Notes: generated from the letters alone by a model not told the origin. Shown: positions 35,720-44,985, counted from the stretch's first letter. The stretch: 64,000 bases of DNA from JBQCHF01 sp051954955 (GCA_051954955.1 JBQCHF010000021.1:1-64000), one strand, 5' to 3'. Numbers and translations: made by a program.

Positions 35720-36202
35720 TCAGGGCAGCTCGACCGTCTCGGCGCGGGCGATCTCGGCGAAGGCGGCCTCGAGGTAGGGGCGCAGCGGGCGGTGGCGGGC
35801 GGCGAGCAGGTCGGCCACCAGCAGCGGCGCGTGCCGGGCGACGTCGAGCGGGGTGACCGGCGGCGCCTGGCCGTCCTCGGGGTGCAGGCCGAGCGAGCCG
35901 CCCAGCACGACCACCAGCGCGGTGACGTCCACCTGCGGGAACCAGCCGACGACGCCGCACACGGCCCGCTCCAGGGCCTGCTGGGCGTCGTCGGCGTCCA
36001 GGCCGTCGGGGTGCAGCTCCTCGAGCAGCCGGCGCACCACCGCCCCGAGCACCTCGTTCACCCGCTCGCGGTCCAGGGTGACGAGCTTCCTGACGGCCTC
36101 GGCGTAGGCCTGCGCGTCCTGGGCGGTGGCGGCGTCGACGGCGCGGGTGCACGCCTCGGCGACGGCGCGGGCGGCGGGGGGAAGCGGCAGCGTGCTCACC
36201 AC
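35720..36202 (-). CDS. Conserved hypothetical helical protein (160 residues)
   Basis: The protein is mostly helical, starting STLPLPPAARAVAEACTRAV and including AYAEAVRKLVTLDRERVNEV and RPLRPYLEAAFAEIARAETV. No catalytic motif or membrane segment is seen. Two adjacent GTG codons (36202 and 36199) can start it; AGGGTGAC precedes them. It has coding character and actinobacterial homologues are likely, but I cannot name a family. It lies between the lipoprotein (convergent) and hpd (upstream, same strand), separated from hpd by a terminator hairpin. Confidence 0.65.
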   Translation of the reverse strand: MVSTLPLPPAARAVAEACTRAVDAATAQDAQAYAEAVRKLVTLDRERVNEVLGAVVRRLLEELHPDGLDADDAQQALERAVCGVVGWFPQVDVTALVVVLGGSLGLHPEDGQAPPVTPLDVARHAPLLVADLLAARHRPLRPYLEAAFAEIARAETVELP

Positions 36203-36261
36203 GTCACCCTGCCAGCAAGGGCCGACAACCGGCATAGGAGGGGGACCGCCCCCACGAGATG

Positions 36262-36297
36262 GTCGCCGCCCCCCTGGAATTCCACGGGGGCGGCGAC
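36262..36297 (-). terminator. Hairpin after hpd
   Basis: GTCGCCGCCCCC pairs with GGGGGCGGCGAC around a 12-base loop containing GAATTC, 55 bases past the hpd stop. It should end hpd transcription before the downstream helical protein gene. Confidence 0.75.
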
Positions 36298-36301
36298 AAA
36301 G

Positions 36302-36319
36302 GATCACGGGACCGTGATC
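36302..36319. repeat. Short palindrome beside the hpd terminator
   Basis: GATCACGG and CCGTGATC are perfect 8-base arms with a 2-base centre, 4 bases from the hpd terminator hairpin. The GTGATC/GATCAC ends recall other intergenic palindromes in this window (24059, 25175, 50378). Confidence 0.5.
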
Positions 36320-36351
36320 GTTCCGGCCGGAGCCGGGGGTGCGGAACGGGG

Positions 36352-37551
36352 TCAGAGGTTGCCGCGGCGGGCCTGCTCGCGCTCGATGGCCTCGAACAGG
36401 GCCTTGAAGTTGCCCTTGCCGAAGCCCATGGAGCCGTGGCGCTCGATCAGCTCGAAGAAGACGGTGGGGCGGTCCTGCACCGGGGCGGTGAAGATCTGCA
36501 GGAGGTAGCCGTCCTCGTCGCGGTCGGCGAGGATGCGCAGCTCGCGCAGGGTGTCGATCGGCACGCGGGTGTCGCCGACCCACTCGCCCAGGGTGTCGTA
36601 GTACGAGTCCGGGGTGTTCAGGAACTCGACGCCCATCTCCTTCATCGCGCGCACGGTGGCCACGATGTCGTTGGTGGCCAACGCGATGTGCTGGACGCCG
36701 GCGCCGCCGTAGAACTCGAGGTACTCGTCGATCTGCGACTTTCGCTTGCTGACCGCCGGCTCGTTGAGCGGGAACTTCACCCGGTGGTTGCCGCTGGCCA
36801 CCACCTTGCTCATCAGCGCGGAGTACTCGGTGGCGATGTCGTCGCCCACGAACTCCTTCATGTTCGTGAAGCCCATGACCTTGTTGTAGAAGCCGACCCA
36901 CTCGTCCATCCGGCCGAGCTCGACGTTGCCGACGCAGTGGTCGACCGCCTGGAAGTAGCGCTTGGGGTGGCTGGCCGGCTTGGCGCGGAAGGTGGGCTCG
37001 GCGGCCACGAAGCCGGGCAGGAACGGCCCGTCGTAACCGGAGCGGTCGACGAGCGAGTGCCTGGTCTCGCCGTAGGTGGCGATGACGGCGCAGCGCACGG
37101 TGCCGTGCTCGTCGGTCAGGTCGTTCGGCTCGGTGATCACCGTGGCGCCCTGGGCGCGGGCGTGCTCGACCGCCTTGTCCACGTCGGGCACCTCGAGCGC
37201 GAGGTCCCAGATCCCGTCGCCGTGCTCGGCCACGTGCCGGCCCACGTCCGTGCCCGCGTGCACCTCGCCGGTGAGCACGAAGCGGGCCTTGCCGCTGGTC
37301 AGCACGTACTCCGCGTAGTCGCGGAAGCCGGTCTCCGGTCCGCGGTAGGCGACCAGCGTCATGCCGAACGCGCTCTGGTAGTAGTGCGCGGCCTGCTTGG
37401 CGTTGCCGACGAGGAAGTGGATGTAGTCCATGCCGATGACCGGGAACGGGTCCTCGGCGACGTCGTGCGCGACGGCGCCGACCAGGACGTCGACGTCCGT
37501 GGTGTCCGTGGTCTCGTCGCTGGCGTCGGGGCGGTGCAGCAGGTCGGTCAT
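36352..37551 (-). CDS. hpd: 4-hydroxyphenylpyruvate dioxygenase
   Basis: The 399-residue iron(II) enzyme converts 4-hydroxyphenylpyruvate to homogentisate, the substrate of HmgA. It has two VOC halves, starting at DYIHFLVGNAKQAAHYY and at the second VDHCVGNVELGRMDEWVGFY. The iron ligands are His in VDHCV, His in GVQHIALATND and Glu in VFFELIERHGSMGFGKGNF (cited in part). ATG 37551 has GGAGGATCC directly upstream. It diverges from the AsnC/Lrp gene, which is its likely regulator. Confidence 0.96.
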   Translation of the reverse strand: MTDLLHRPDASDETTDTTDVDVLVGAVAHDVAEDPFPVIGMDYIHFLVGNAKQAAHYYQSAFGMTLVAYRGPETGFRDYAEYVLTSGKARFVLTGEVHAGTDVGRHVAEHGDGIWDLALEVPDVDKAVEHARAQGATVITEPNDLTDEHGTVRCAVIATYGETRHSLVDRSGYDGPFLPGFVAAEPTFRAKPASHPKRYFQAVDHCVGNVELGRMDEWVGFYNKVMGFTNMKEFVGDDIATEYSALMSKVVASGNHRVKFPLNEPAVSKRKSQIDEYLEFYGGAGVQHIALATNDIVATVRAMKEMGVEFLNTPDSYYDTLGEWVGDTRVPIDTLRELRILADRDEDGYLLQIFTAPVQDRPTVFFELIERHGSMGFGKGNFKALFEAIEREQARRGNL

Positions 37552-37578
37552 GGATCCTCCACGAGGTGCGGCCGGCGT

Positions 37579-37650
37579 TTGCGGCATTGCAGCGGGATCG
37601 GGCAGCCTGCGCAACGGCCGTCACTATCGCTGGGCAATCTGTCCAACGGC
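37579..37650. promoter_or_regulatory. Candidate AsnC/Lrp binding region between hpd and the regulator
   Basis: The 129-base divergent region contains repeated TTGC and GCAA half-sites (TTGCGGCATTGC at 37579, CTGCGCAACGG at 37607, TGGGCAATC at 37631), a loose pattern compatible with Lrp-type dyads. No regulator-specific consensus can be proved. Confidence 0.4.
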
Positions 37651-37680
37651 GATGGACGCGCACCGGGCAAGGTGTGCAGG

Positions 37681-38181
37681 ATGACCGGCGTGAGCACCGA
37701 CCCGACCCACGAGTCCCGGATCGACACCCTGGACGCCCGCCTGCTCGCCCTGCTCGACGCCGAGCCGCGCATCGGCGTGCTGGAGGCCTCCCGCCGGCTC
37801 GGCGTGGCCCGCGGCACCGTGCAGGCCAGGCTGGACCGGCTTCAGGAGCGCGGGGTGGTGCACCTGGGACCGCAGGTCGACCCCGCGGCGCTGGGCTACG
37901 GCGTCACCGCGTTCGTCAGTTTGGAGATCAGCCAGGGCCGCGGTCACGACGCGGTGGCCGCGCACCTGGTGACCATCCCGGAGGTGCTGGAGGCGCACAC
38001 CATCACCGGCACCGGCGACCTGCTGCTGCGCCTGGTGGCCCGCAGCAACGCCGACCTGCAGCGGGTGATCGACCGGGTCGTCGACGTCGAGGGCATCGTG
38101 CGCACCAGCACCGTGATCGCGCTGTCCACCCAGATCCGGCACCGGGTCCTGCCGCTGGTGCAGGCGGCTGCGGGCGGCTGA
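37681..38181 (+). CDS. Lrp/AsnC family transcriptional regulator
   Basis: The 166-residue regulator has an N-terminal winged helix (DTLDARLLALLDAEPRIGVL, then ASRRLGVARGTVQARLDRL) and a C-terminal RAM ligand-binding domain (LEAHTITGTGDLLLRLVARS, then IVRTSTVIALSTQI). Such proteins sense amino acids. ATG 37681 lies 129 bases from the divergent hpd start, so it most likely controls hpd, with tyrosine or phenylalanine as possible effectors. That link is inferred from position. Confidence 0.9.
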   Translation: MTGVSTDPTHESRIDTLDARLLALLDAEPRIGVLEASRRLGVARGTVQARLDRLQERGVVHLGPQVDPAALGYGVTAFVSLEISQGRGHDAVAAHLVTIPEVLEAHTITGTGDLLLRLVARSNADLQRVIDRVVDVEGIVRTSTVIALSTQIRHRVLPLVQAAAGG

Positions 38182-38184
38182 CCC

Positions 38185-38847
38185 TCAGGCCTGCAGCACG
38201 GCGGCCAGCCCGGCCGCCGCCGAGGCCACCCGCGGGCCGACGACGTCGGCGTCCAGCGCCGCGAGCGCCACCACGCCCACCGACGCCTCCACGCCCGGCA
38301 CCCCGAGCACCGGCGCGGCGACGCCGTGCGCTCCCGGCTGCAGCTCACCGTCGCTGGCCACCCAGCCCGCGCTGCCGCCGCGCCCGGCCAGCAGCGCCCG
38401 GCCGGCGGCCCCGCGGTCCAGCGCGTGCCGGGAGCCGACCCGGTAGGCCACGTGCAGCTCGGTCCAGGACGGCTCGACCACGGCCAGCGCCAGCGCCTCG
38501 CCGCCGTCGACGACGGTGAGGTGCGCGGTCGCCCCGACCTCCTCGGCCAGCCGGCGCAGCACCGGCACCGCGGCCTCGCGCAGCAGCGGCTGCACCCGGC
38601 GGGCCAGCGCCAGCAGCCCGAGGCCGACGCGCACCGGGCCCTCCCCCGAGCGGCGCACCAGCCCGTGCTGCTCCAGGGTGGCCACCAGCCGGTAGACGAC
38701 GGCGCGCCCGACGTCCAGGCGCGCGGCCAGCTCGGTGACGGTGAGCCCGGCCGGGGCGTCGGCGAGCAGCTCGACCACCCGCAGTCCCCGGTCGAGGGTC
38801 TGCGAGGTCTCCCGGCCGGCACCCGGGCGGGTGAGGTCCTCGCTCAC
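38185..38847 (-). CDS. IclR family transcriptional regulator
   Basis: The 220-residue protein has an N-terminal winged helix (QTLDRGLRVVELLADAPAGL, then LTVTELAARLDVGRAVVYRL) and a reduced effector domain with ALALAVVEPSWTELHVAYRVG in part, HALDRGAAGRALLAG and GVAAPVLGVPGVEASVGVVA. At 220 residues it is shorter than the usual 250. GTG 38847 overlaps the transporter stop by 3 bases, so both are in one message. Given the homogentisate genes nearby, it is a candidate regulator of hmgA through the 32099 palindrome; HmgA control by IclR proteins is known in other actinobacteria and pseudomonads. Confidence 0.88.
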   Translation of the reverse strand: MSEDLTRPGAGRETSQTLDRGLRVVELLADAPAGLTVTELAARLDVGRAVVYRLVATLEQHGLVRRSGEGPVRVGLGLLALARRVQPLLREAAVPVLRRLAEEVGATAHLTVVDGGEALALAVVEPSWTELHVAYRVGSRHALDRGAAGRALLAGRGGSAGWVASDGELQPGAHGVAAPVLGVPGVEASVGVVALAALDADVVGPRVASAAAGLAAVLQA

Positions 38848-40079
38848 GCCGGCTGCGCCCCGGCCCGCTGCTCCCCCATGTGGACGGGGTCCTCGTCGCC
38901 GGCGTGGTGCACCCGAGGGCCGCTGGCGCCGCTGCCGGAGATCCGGCCGAGCCGGTCGCGGAAGGTGTAGGAGAAGACGGTCTTGAGGGCGGCGGTGAGC
39001 GGCAGCGCGACCAGGGCGCCGACCACCCCGGCCAACCCGGCGCCGACGAGGATGGCCACGAACACCGCCACCGGCGAGAGGTTGACCGCCTTGCTGAACA
39101 GGCGCGGGGCGATGAGGTAGTTCTCGACCTGCTGATAGATCACGAACCAGCCGATGGTGACCAGGCACAGCGCCACGCTGTCCGAGAGCGCGACCACCGA
39201 GGCGACCACCGCGCCGAGCGTGGCCCCGACCTGCGGGATGGCGTCGAACAGCGCCACCAGCAGCGCCAGCACCGCCGAGTAGGGCACCCCGGCCACCGTG
39301 AAGAAGATGTAGGACGTGATGCCCGCGCACAGGCAGATGGTGAGCTGGCCGGTCACGTAGCCGCCGACCTTGCCCAGGGCCTCCTCGGCGACGTGCACCC
39401 GCTCGGGGTGGCGCAGCGCGCGGGCCGCGAAGGTGCGGATGCGCGGCATCGCGAGCATGAAGTAGATCATCAGCGTGAGCACCGTGAAGAGCGTGAACAG
39501 CGTGCCGACGATCGCCCCGATGATCCCGAAGACGGTGCCGACGCTGCTGGCGAGGTAGCCCGGCACGCTCTTGAGCGCGTTCTGGATGGCGTCCTGCACG
39601 TTGGACCGGGACAGGAAGTCCCCGATCGGCGTGCTCTTGTCCGACACCTGCTTGATCAGGTCCGGCAGGCTCTGCGCCAGCTGGTTGAGCTGCTGCACCG
39701 CCGGGGTGAGCGTGAGCAGCACGAACGCGGTGAGGAACAGCAGCAGGCCGATGAAGAACGTGAGCACGGCCAGCCCGCGGCGCATGCCGTGCCGCTCCAT
39801 CCACTGCAGCAGCGGCTCGAACCCGGCGGCCAGGAAGAAGCCGATGAACACGGTGAGCAGCACGGTGCGCACCTGGTAGACCAGCGCCGCCAGCACGACG
39901 ATGCCGATCGTCACCAGCACGATCACCGCGGTGGTCTTGGCGAACCAGCGGCTCGAGCGGGCCGGCGGAGGCGCCACCGGGGCGGCGGTGCTCGTGCTGG
40001 GCACCGGGGCGGCCCCGTTCACGGCGGTGCCGCCGGCCGCCTCCGGCGCCGGACCGTCCCCCGACCGCGTCTGCGTCAC
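38844..40079 (-). CDS. AI-2E family transporter (YdiK/TqsA/PerM type permease)
   Basis: The 411-residue membrane protein has a soluble Ala/Pro-rich N-terminus and about eight helices. Family landmarks: FFLAAGFEPLLQWMERHGMRRG (in part), the periplasmic segment with LPDLIKQVS, and the C-terminal pore region IPQVGATLGAVVASVVAL, then NYLIAPRLFSKAVNLSPVAV. Members export diverse substrates, and AI-2 specificity should not be assumed. GTG 40079 is the start. It is upstream of the IclR gene in an overlapping pair. Confidence 0.9.
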   Translation of the reverse strand: MTQTRSGDGPAPEAAGGTAVNGAAPVPSTSTAAPVAPPPARSSRWFAKTTAVIVLVTIGIVVLAALVYQVRTVLLTVFIGFFLAAGFEPLLQWMERHGMRRGLAVLTFFIGLLLFLTAFVLLTLTPAVQQLNQLAQSLPDLIKQVSDKSTPIGDFLSRSNVQDAIQNALKSVPGYLASSVGTVFGIIGAIVGTLFTLFTVLTLMIYFMLAMPRIRTFAARALRHPERVHVAEEALGKVGGYVTGQLTICLCAGITSYIFFTVAGVPYSAVLALLVALFDAIPQVGATLGAVVASVVALSDSVALCLVTIGWFVIYQQVENYLIAPRLFSKAVNLSPVAVFVAILVGAGLAGVVGALVALPLTAALKTVFSYTFRDRLGRISGSGASGPRVHHAGDEDPVHMGEQRAGAQPA

Positions 40080-40103
40080 ACGCGCATCATGCCAACGACA
40101 GCG

Positions 40104-42617
40104 TCATCTCAGGGAGAGTGCGGCCAGGGCGGCGTTCACGACCGCTCCGGGCACGAGGTCGTGCAGCTCGTAGAGCTCGCGGACCGAGCCGGACTGGCCG
40201 AAGGCGTCCACGCCCAGGGGCACGCACGGTGCGCCGAGCGCGGAGCCGAGCCAGGCCATGGCGTGGCTCGCGGCGTCGTGAACGGTGACGACGGGGGCCC
40301 GATCCGGGAAGGCGGTGCGCAGCGCGCCGGGCACGCTGGGCGCGGTGGCGGTGCGCACGCCCTGGCGCAGGGTGCGCTGCCAGGCGGAGTAGAGCCGGTC
40401 CAGGCTGGTGACGTCGACGACGTGCGCGGCCACGCCCTCCTCGGCGAGCTCCTCGGCGGCGGCCAGCACCTCCGGCAGGACCGCGCCGGAGGCGGCCAGG
40501 TGCACCACCGGGGCGTTCTGCTCCTCCAGCTCCGGGTGCGCGGCGTGCGCGTCGTGCAGCCGGTAGGCGCCGGCCAGGACCTGGCGGCGCAGCACCGCGT
40601 CGCCCAGCCGGGCCCGGGCCGCCTCGAACGGAGCCTGCTCGATCGGGCGGGTGGTCAGGCGCACGTAGTAGGCGCCGTCCTCGGCCGGCGCGGCGGTGGC
40701 CGGACCCGACGGCCCCGCGGCGATCCGCCCGACGGCGTCGCACAGCAGCCAGTCCAGCGCCACCGCGTAGGCCGGCTCGATGAACGTCACCCCGGGCAGC
40801 TCCAGCCCGACCGAGGCGGTGATGGTGGACTGGTGCGCCCCGCCCTCCGGAGCGAGCGTGATCCCGGACGGGGTACCTGCCACCACGAACCGGGCACCGG
40901 AGTAGGTGCCGTAGAGGAACGCGTCCAACCCGCGCAGCACGAACGGGTCGTAGACGGTGCCCACCGGCAGCAGCTGCTGACCGGACAGGTCCCAGGACAG
41001 GCCCAGCTGCCCCAGCAGCAGGAACAGGTTCATCTCCGAGATGCCCAGCTCGATGTGCTGCCCACCCGGCCCCTCGGCCCACTTCAGCACCGGGTCCTCG
41101 CCCCAGGACCTACGCTCGGTAGGAGCGAACACGCCGGTCTTGTTGATGAACCCTGCCAGGTTGGTCGAGGTGGCGACGTCGGGAGCCGTGGTGACCAGGT
41201 AGGGCGCCACGGCGGGGTCGCGGGCCAGGTCCACCAGCACCCGACCGAAGACCTCCTGCGTGGACACCGGGCGCGCGGCGCGCACCCCGGTCGCAGTCGG
41301 CACCGCGACCCCGGGCAGCCCCGGATGGGCCTTCGGCAGCTCCAGCGCCGCAGCCCGCCGGGCGGCCAGCAGACCCGCGGGCGAGGCCGGGTCGAACCGG
41401 TCCCACTCGCCCTCCCGGGTCAGGCCCACCGAGGCGCGCAGGGCGTCGACCTGCTCGGTGGACAGCAGCGCCGAGTGGTTGCGCGGGTTGCCGGCCAGCG
41501 GCAGGCCCCAGCCCTTGACCGTGTAGGCGAACACCACGCTGGGCCGGTCGGTGACCGCGTCGCAGGCCCGGTAGGCCGCGAGCATCGCGGCCAGGTCGTG
41601 CCCGCCCAGGTCGGTGACCAGCGGGCCCAGCTCGCCGTCGGGGACCTGCCCGACCAGCTCGCGCACGGCGTCGGGCGCGCCCTCGCAGAACCGCTCCCGA
41701 AGCTCCGACGTCCTCTCGGAGCCCAGCAGCCCGAACAGCGACTGGTACTGCTCGTTGGGCATCGCGTCGATCCACCAGCGCAGCGACTCCCCGCCCGGGC
41801 GGGCGAACGCCTCCTGCAGCCGGCGGCCGTACTTCACCTCGACCACGTGCCAGCCGGCGGCCTCGAACTGCCCGCGCCACTGGTCGATCCGCACCCCGGG
41901 CACGACTCGGTCCAGCGACTGCCGGTTGAAGTCGACCACCCACATGACCTCGCCCAGGCCGGCGGTGGCCGGGTCCGCGACGGCCTCCCACACGTTGCCC
42001 TCGTCCAGCTCGGCATCGCCGAGCAGGGCGATGAACCGCGAGCGCGGGCGGGCGCCGAAGTGGGCGTCGACGTAGCGGCGGGTGACTGCGGCGAACAGCG
42101 GAGCGGCGGCACCCAGGCCCACCGAACCGGTCGAGAAGTCCACCCGGTCCGGGTCCTTGGTGCGGCTGGGGTAGGACTGCAGCCCCCCACGGGCGCGCAG
42201 CGTCGGCAGGTAGGAGCGGTCCAGGCCGCCCAGCAGGTAGTTCACCGCGTGCAGCACCGGGCTGGCGTGCGGCTTCACGCTCACCCGGTCCTGCGCGTTC
42301 AGGTGCGCGAACCACAGCGCCGTCATCGCGGTCACCAGGCTGGCACTGGAGGCCTGGTGGCCGCCCACCTTCACCCCGTCACCGTTGTCGCGGTCGTGGT
42401 TGGCCGCGTCGACGATGCGGGTGGCCAGCCACAGCACCCGCCGCTGCACCTGGTCCAGCACCCCGAGGTCGACCGCGCCGGCGACGTCGGAGACCTGCTC
42501 CGGCGTCGGCAGGCCCTCCGGTGCCGGGGCGGGATGCTCGGGCGCGGTGGTGGTGCGCGGCACCACGGGCGCGTCAGGGGACTGGACGGCAGCAGGGTCG
42601 TGAACGACGTCGGTCAC
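40104..42617 (-). CDS. AceE/transketolase-like 2-oxo acid dehydrogenase E1 (MdeB-type), stand-alone
   Basis: The 837-residue thiamine diphosphate enzyme resembles homodimeric AceE: DGVKVGGHQASSASLVTAMT in part near residue 80, the ThDP motif GDAELDEGNVWEA with VDFNRQSLD about 30 residues later, and a C-terminal transketolase half (GISEMNLFLLLGQLG, then APEGGAHQSTITASVG). AceE proteins are about 890-930 residues, so this paralogue is shorter. No E2 or E3 gene is nearby. A branched substrate such as 2-oxobutyrate has been proposed for MdeB relatives; here it remains open. It is followed upstream by a thioredoxin gene 47 bases away on the same strand. Confidence 0.85.
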   Translation of the reverse strand: MTDVVHDPAAVQSPDAPVVPRTTTAPEHPAPAPEGLPTPEQVSDVAGAVDLGVLDQVQRRVLWLATRIVDAANHDRDNGDGVKVGGHQASSASLVTAMTALWFAHLNAQDRVSVKPHASPVLHAVNYLLGGLDRSYLPTLRARGGLQSYPSRTKDPDRVDFSTGSVGLGAAAPLFAAVTRRYVDAHFGARPRSRFIALLGDAELDEGNVWEAVADPATAGLGEVMWVVDFNRQSLDRVVPGVRIDQWRGQFEAAGWHVVEVKYGRRLQEAFARPGGESLRWWIDAMPNEQYQSLFGLLGSERTSELRERFCEGAPDAVRELVGQVPDGELGPLVTDLGGHDLAAMLAAYRACDAVTDRPSVVFAYTVKGWGLPLAGNPRNHSALLSTEQVDALRASVGLTREGEWDRFDPASPAGLLAARRAAALELPKAHPGLPGVAVPTATGVRAARPVSTQEVFGRVLVDLARDPAVAPYLVTTAPDVATSTNLAGFINKTGVFAPTERRSWGEDPVLKWAEGPGGQHIELGISEMNLFLLLGQLGLSWDLSGQQLLPVGTVYDPFVLRGLDAFLYGTYSGARFVVAGTPSGITLAPEGGAHQSTITASVGLELPGVTFIEPAYAVALDWLLCDAVGRIAAGPSGPATAAPAEDGAYYVRLTTRPIEQAPFEAARARLGDAVLRRQVLAGAYRLHDAHAAHPELEEQNAPVVHLAASGAVLPEVLAAAEELAEEGVAAHVVDVTSLDRLYSAWQRTLRQGVRTATAPSVPGALRTAFPDRAPVVTVHDAASHAMAWLGSALGAPCVPLGVDAFGQSGSVRELYELHDLVPGAVVNAALAALSLR

Positions 42618-42664
42618 CCCGGCAGGCTACGTGCCCGCCGGGGTGACCGTGACGTCGGGAGCGC

Positions 42665-43039
42665 TCAGCCGCCCTGGTGCTGGGCGAGCGCCGCCTCGTA
42701 CTTGGTGCGCACGTCCTCCATGTCGAGCTCGCGCACCTGGCCGAGCAGGTCCTCGAGCACGTTCTCCGGGAGCGCGCCGGGCTGGCCGAACACGGGGATG
42801 CCGTCGCGGTAGACGACCAGCGTGGGGATGGAGCTGACGCCGTACATGCCGGCCAGCTCGGGCTGGTCCTCGGTGTCGACCTTGGCGAACGTAACGTCCG
42901 GGTTCTTCTCCGACACCTTCTCGAAGATGGGCCCGAACTGCCGGCACGGCCCGCACCAGGCCGCCCAGAAGTCGATGAGGACGATGCCGTCCTTCACCGT
43001 CTCGTCGTGGGATTCGCGGGTCATGGCGGTGGTGGCCAT
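42665..43039 (-). CDS. Thioredoxin family protein
   Basis: The 124-residue cytoplasmic protein has the active site WCGPC (Cys29, Cys32) in LIDFWAAWCGPCRQFGP, and the cis-Pro in VSSIPTLVVYRDG. The C-terminal extension (VRTKYEAALAQHQGG) is about 15 residues longer than classical thioredoxin. ATG 43039 has a GGAAGGA site. It is transcribed toward the AceE-like gene with a 47-base gap, so the two may be co-expressed. It is also a possible reductant for the thiol peroxidase at 10084. Confidence 0.93.
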   Translation of the reverse strand: MATTAMTRESHDETVKDGIVLIDFWAAWCGPCRQFGPIFEKVSEKNPDVTFAKVDTEDQPELAGMYGVSSIPTLVVYRDGIPVFGQPGALPENVLEDLLGQVRELDMEDVRTKYEAALAQHQGG

Positions 43040-43188
43040 GGACTGTCCTTCCTCGGGGTCTGCTCCGGGGCGGCCGGGCGTGTGCGCCCAGGTACCCCCT
43101 GGGGTAGTGAACCCTCTGGTCTCTGATCCTGTTCCCAACCACCCTGCCAGCACTCCCGCCCGCGCGGGCTATTCCGCGGAGCGACGGC

Positions 43189-44985
43189 TCAGGCGAGGCG
43201 ACGCCCGGAGGTGGCCCAGCGACGGATCGTGGCGATCCGGTCCTGCAGCTGGCTCGCGCTGGCCTGCGCGCTGGGCGGCCCGCCGCACTCGCGGCGCAGC
43301 TCGGCGTGGATGGCGCCGTGCGGCTGCCCGGTGCGGTGGTGCCAGGCGCCCACCAGACCGTTGAGCTCCTTGCGCAGCATCGCCATCGCCTTGTGGGTGG
43401 CCACCGGCTGCTGGGTGGGATCCGGCGCGGCCTCCGGCGCAGGGGCGGCCTTGCGGCCCGAGCGCTGCCGGGCCTGCTGCTCGGCCTGACGCTGGCGCAG
43501 CAGTACCGCCACCTGGTCCGGCTCGAGCAGGCCGGGCAGGCCGAGGAACTCCTCCTCGTCGGTGGAGCCGACGGCCGCCTCGGTACCGAACTCGCCGCCG
43601 TCGAAGAGCACGCGGTCGAAGGTGGCCTCGGCCTCGAGGGCCTCGAAGGAGAGCTGGTCCTGCTCGCCGGAGGCCTGCTCGGCGCGGTTGGCCTGCGCGA
43701 CCAGGGCGTCCTCGGGCGCCCAGACGTCGTCGTCGCCGCGGCTGGGCCGGTCCAGGGCGTGGTCGCGCTCGACCTCCATCTCCCCGGCCAGCCCCAGCAG
43801 CTGCGGCACGCTGGGCACGAAGACGCTCGCGGTCTCGCCGCGCTTGCGGGCGCGCACGAAGCGGCCGACGGCCTGGGCGAAGAACAGCGGGGTCTGGGTG
43901 CTCGTGGCGTAGACGCCGACGGCCAGGCGCGGGACGTCGACGCCCTCGGAGACCATCCGGACCGCGACCATCCACCGGTCCTCGCTGGCGGCGAACCCCT
44001 CGATCTTGTCCGAGGCGCTGGGGTCGTCGGAGAGGACCACGGTGGGGCTCTGGCCAGTGATCGCGCGCAGCCGGGCGGCGTAGGCCCTGGCCGAGGCGTG
44101 GTCGGTGGCGATGACCAGGCCGCCGGCGTCGGGCACGTGCCGGCGGATCTCGGTGAGGCGGCGGTCCGCGGCGGTGAGGACCTGCGGGATCCAGTTGCCG
44201 TGCGGGTCCAGCGCGGTGCGCCAGGCCTGGTTGGTGAGGTCCTTGGTGAGCGGCTCGCCGAGCTTGGCGCTCACCTCGTCCCCGGCCCGGGTCCGCCAGC
44301 GCATCTCGCCGGAGTAGGCCATGAAGATGACCGGGCGCACGACGCCGTCGCGCAGGGCGTGGCCGTAGCCGTAGGTGTAGTCCGCGGCCGAGCGGCGGAC
44401 GCCGTCCTGGCCGGCCTCGTAGGTGACGAACGGGATCGGGTTGATGTCCGAGCGGAACGGGGTGCCGGTGAGGGCCAGCCGGCGGGTGGCCGGGTCGAAC
44501 GCCTCGCGCACCGCCTCGCCCCAGCTCAGGGCGTCGCCGGCGTGGTGGATCTCGTCCAGGATCACCAGCGTGCGGCGGTTCTCGGTGCGCCGGCGGTGCA
44601 GCATCGGGTGCGCGGCCACCTGCGCGTAGGTGACGGCGACGCCGGTGTAGTCGCTCGCGGTGGCCCCGTGCGCGTTGCGGAACTCCGGGTCCAGCGTGAT
44701 GCCCACCCGGTGCGCGGCCTCGGCCCACTGCCGCTTGAGGTGCTCGGTCGGCGCCACCACGGTGAGCGCCTGGACCACGCCGCGGTCGAGCAGCTCGGTG
44801 GCCACCCGCAGCGCGAAGGTGGTCTTGCCGGCGCCCGGGGTGGCCACCGCGAGGAAGTCGCGCGGGACCGACCGGAGGTAGACGTCGAGGGCCTCCTGCT
44901 GCCAGGCGCGCAGCCGGGGAGCGGTACCCCAGGGCGCCCGGCCGGGATAGGCCGGGGGCAGGTGCGATGCGGCTGAGGTGCTCAT
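43189..44985 (-). CDS. DEAD/DEAH box (superfamily 2) helicase
   Basis: The 598-residue protein has the SF2 helicase motifs: Q-like region PRLRAWQQEALDVYL, Walker A ATPGAGKT, Walker B DEIHHAGD, motif III LALTGTPFRSD, motif V region VRMVSEGVDVPRL and motif VI QAVGRFVRARKRGE. The C-terminal 120 residues contain a Gln/Ala-rich linker and a small helical domain. It resembles actinobacterial Rv-type helicases and the helicase part of type III restriction or XPB-like enzymes. DNA repair is a plausible role. ATG 44985 is the start. Confidence 0.92.
   Translation of the reverse strand: MSTSAASHLPPAYPGRAPWGTAPRLRAWQQEALDVYLRSVPRDFLAVATPGAGKTTFALRVATELLDRGVVQALTVVAPTEHLKRQWAEAAHRVGITLDPEFRNAHGATASDYTGVAVTYAQVAAHPMLHRRRTENRRTLVILDEIHHAGDALSWGEAVREAFDPATRRLALTGTPFRSDINPIPFVTYEAGQDGVRRSAADYTYGYGHALRDGVVRPVIFMAYSGEMRWRTRAGDEVSAKLGEPLTKDLTNQAWRTALDPHGNWIPQVLTAADRRLTEIRRHVPDAGGLVIATDHASARAYAARLRAITGQSPTVVLSDDPSASDKIEGFAASEDRWMVAVRMVSEGVDVPRLAVGVYATSTQTPLFFAQAVGRFVRARKRGETASVFVPSVPQLLGLAGEMEVERDHALDRPSRGDDDVWAPEDALVAQANRAEQASGEQDQLSFEALEAEATFDRVLFDGGEFGTEAAVGSTDEEEFLGLPGLLEPDQVAVLLRQRQAEQQARQRSGRKAAPAPEAAPDPTQQPVATHKAMAMLRKELNGLVGAWHHRTGQPHGAIHAELRRECGGPPSAQASASQLQDRIATIRRWATSGRRLA

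Noticed and set aside
40104..42617. Considered as the housekeeping aceE of pyruvate dehydrogenase
   Set aside because: The protein is about 60-90 residues shorter than AceE and differs in motif spacing, so no gene symbol was given.
38880..42812. Open frame of 1,310 codons on the plus strand
   Set aside because: It is antisense to the AI-2E transporter and the AceE-like gene, both with clear motifs; His/Gln/Arg-rich shadow.
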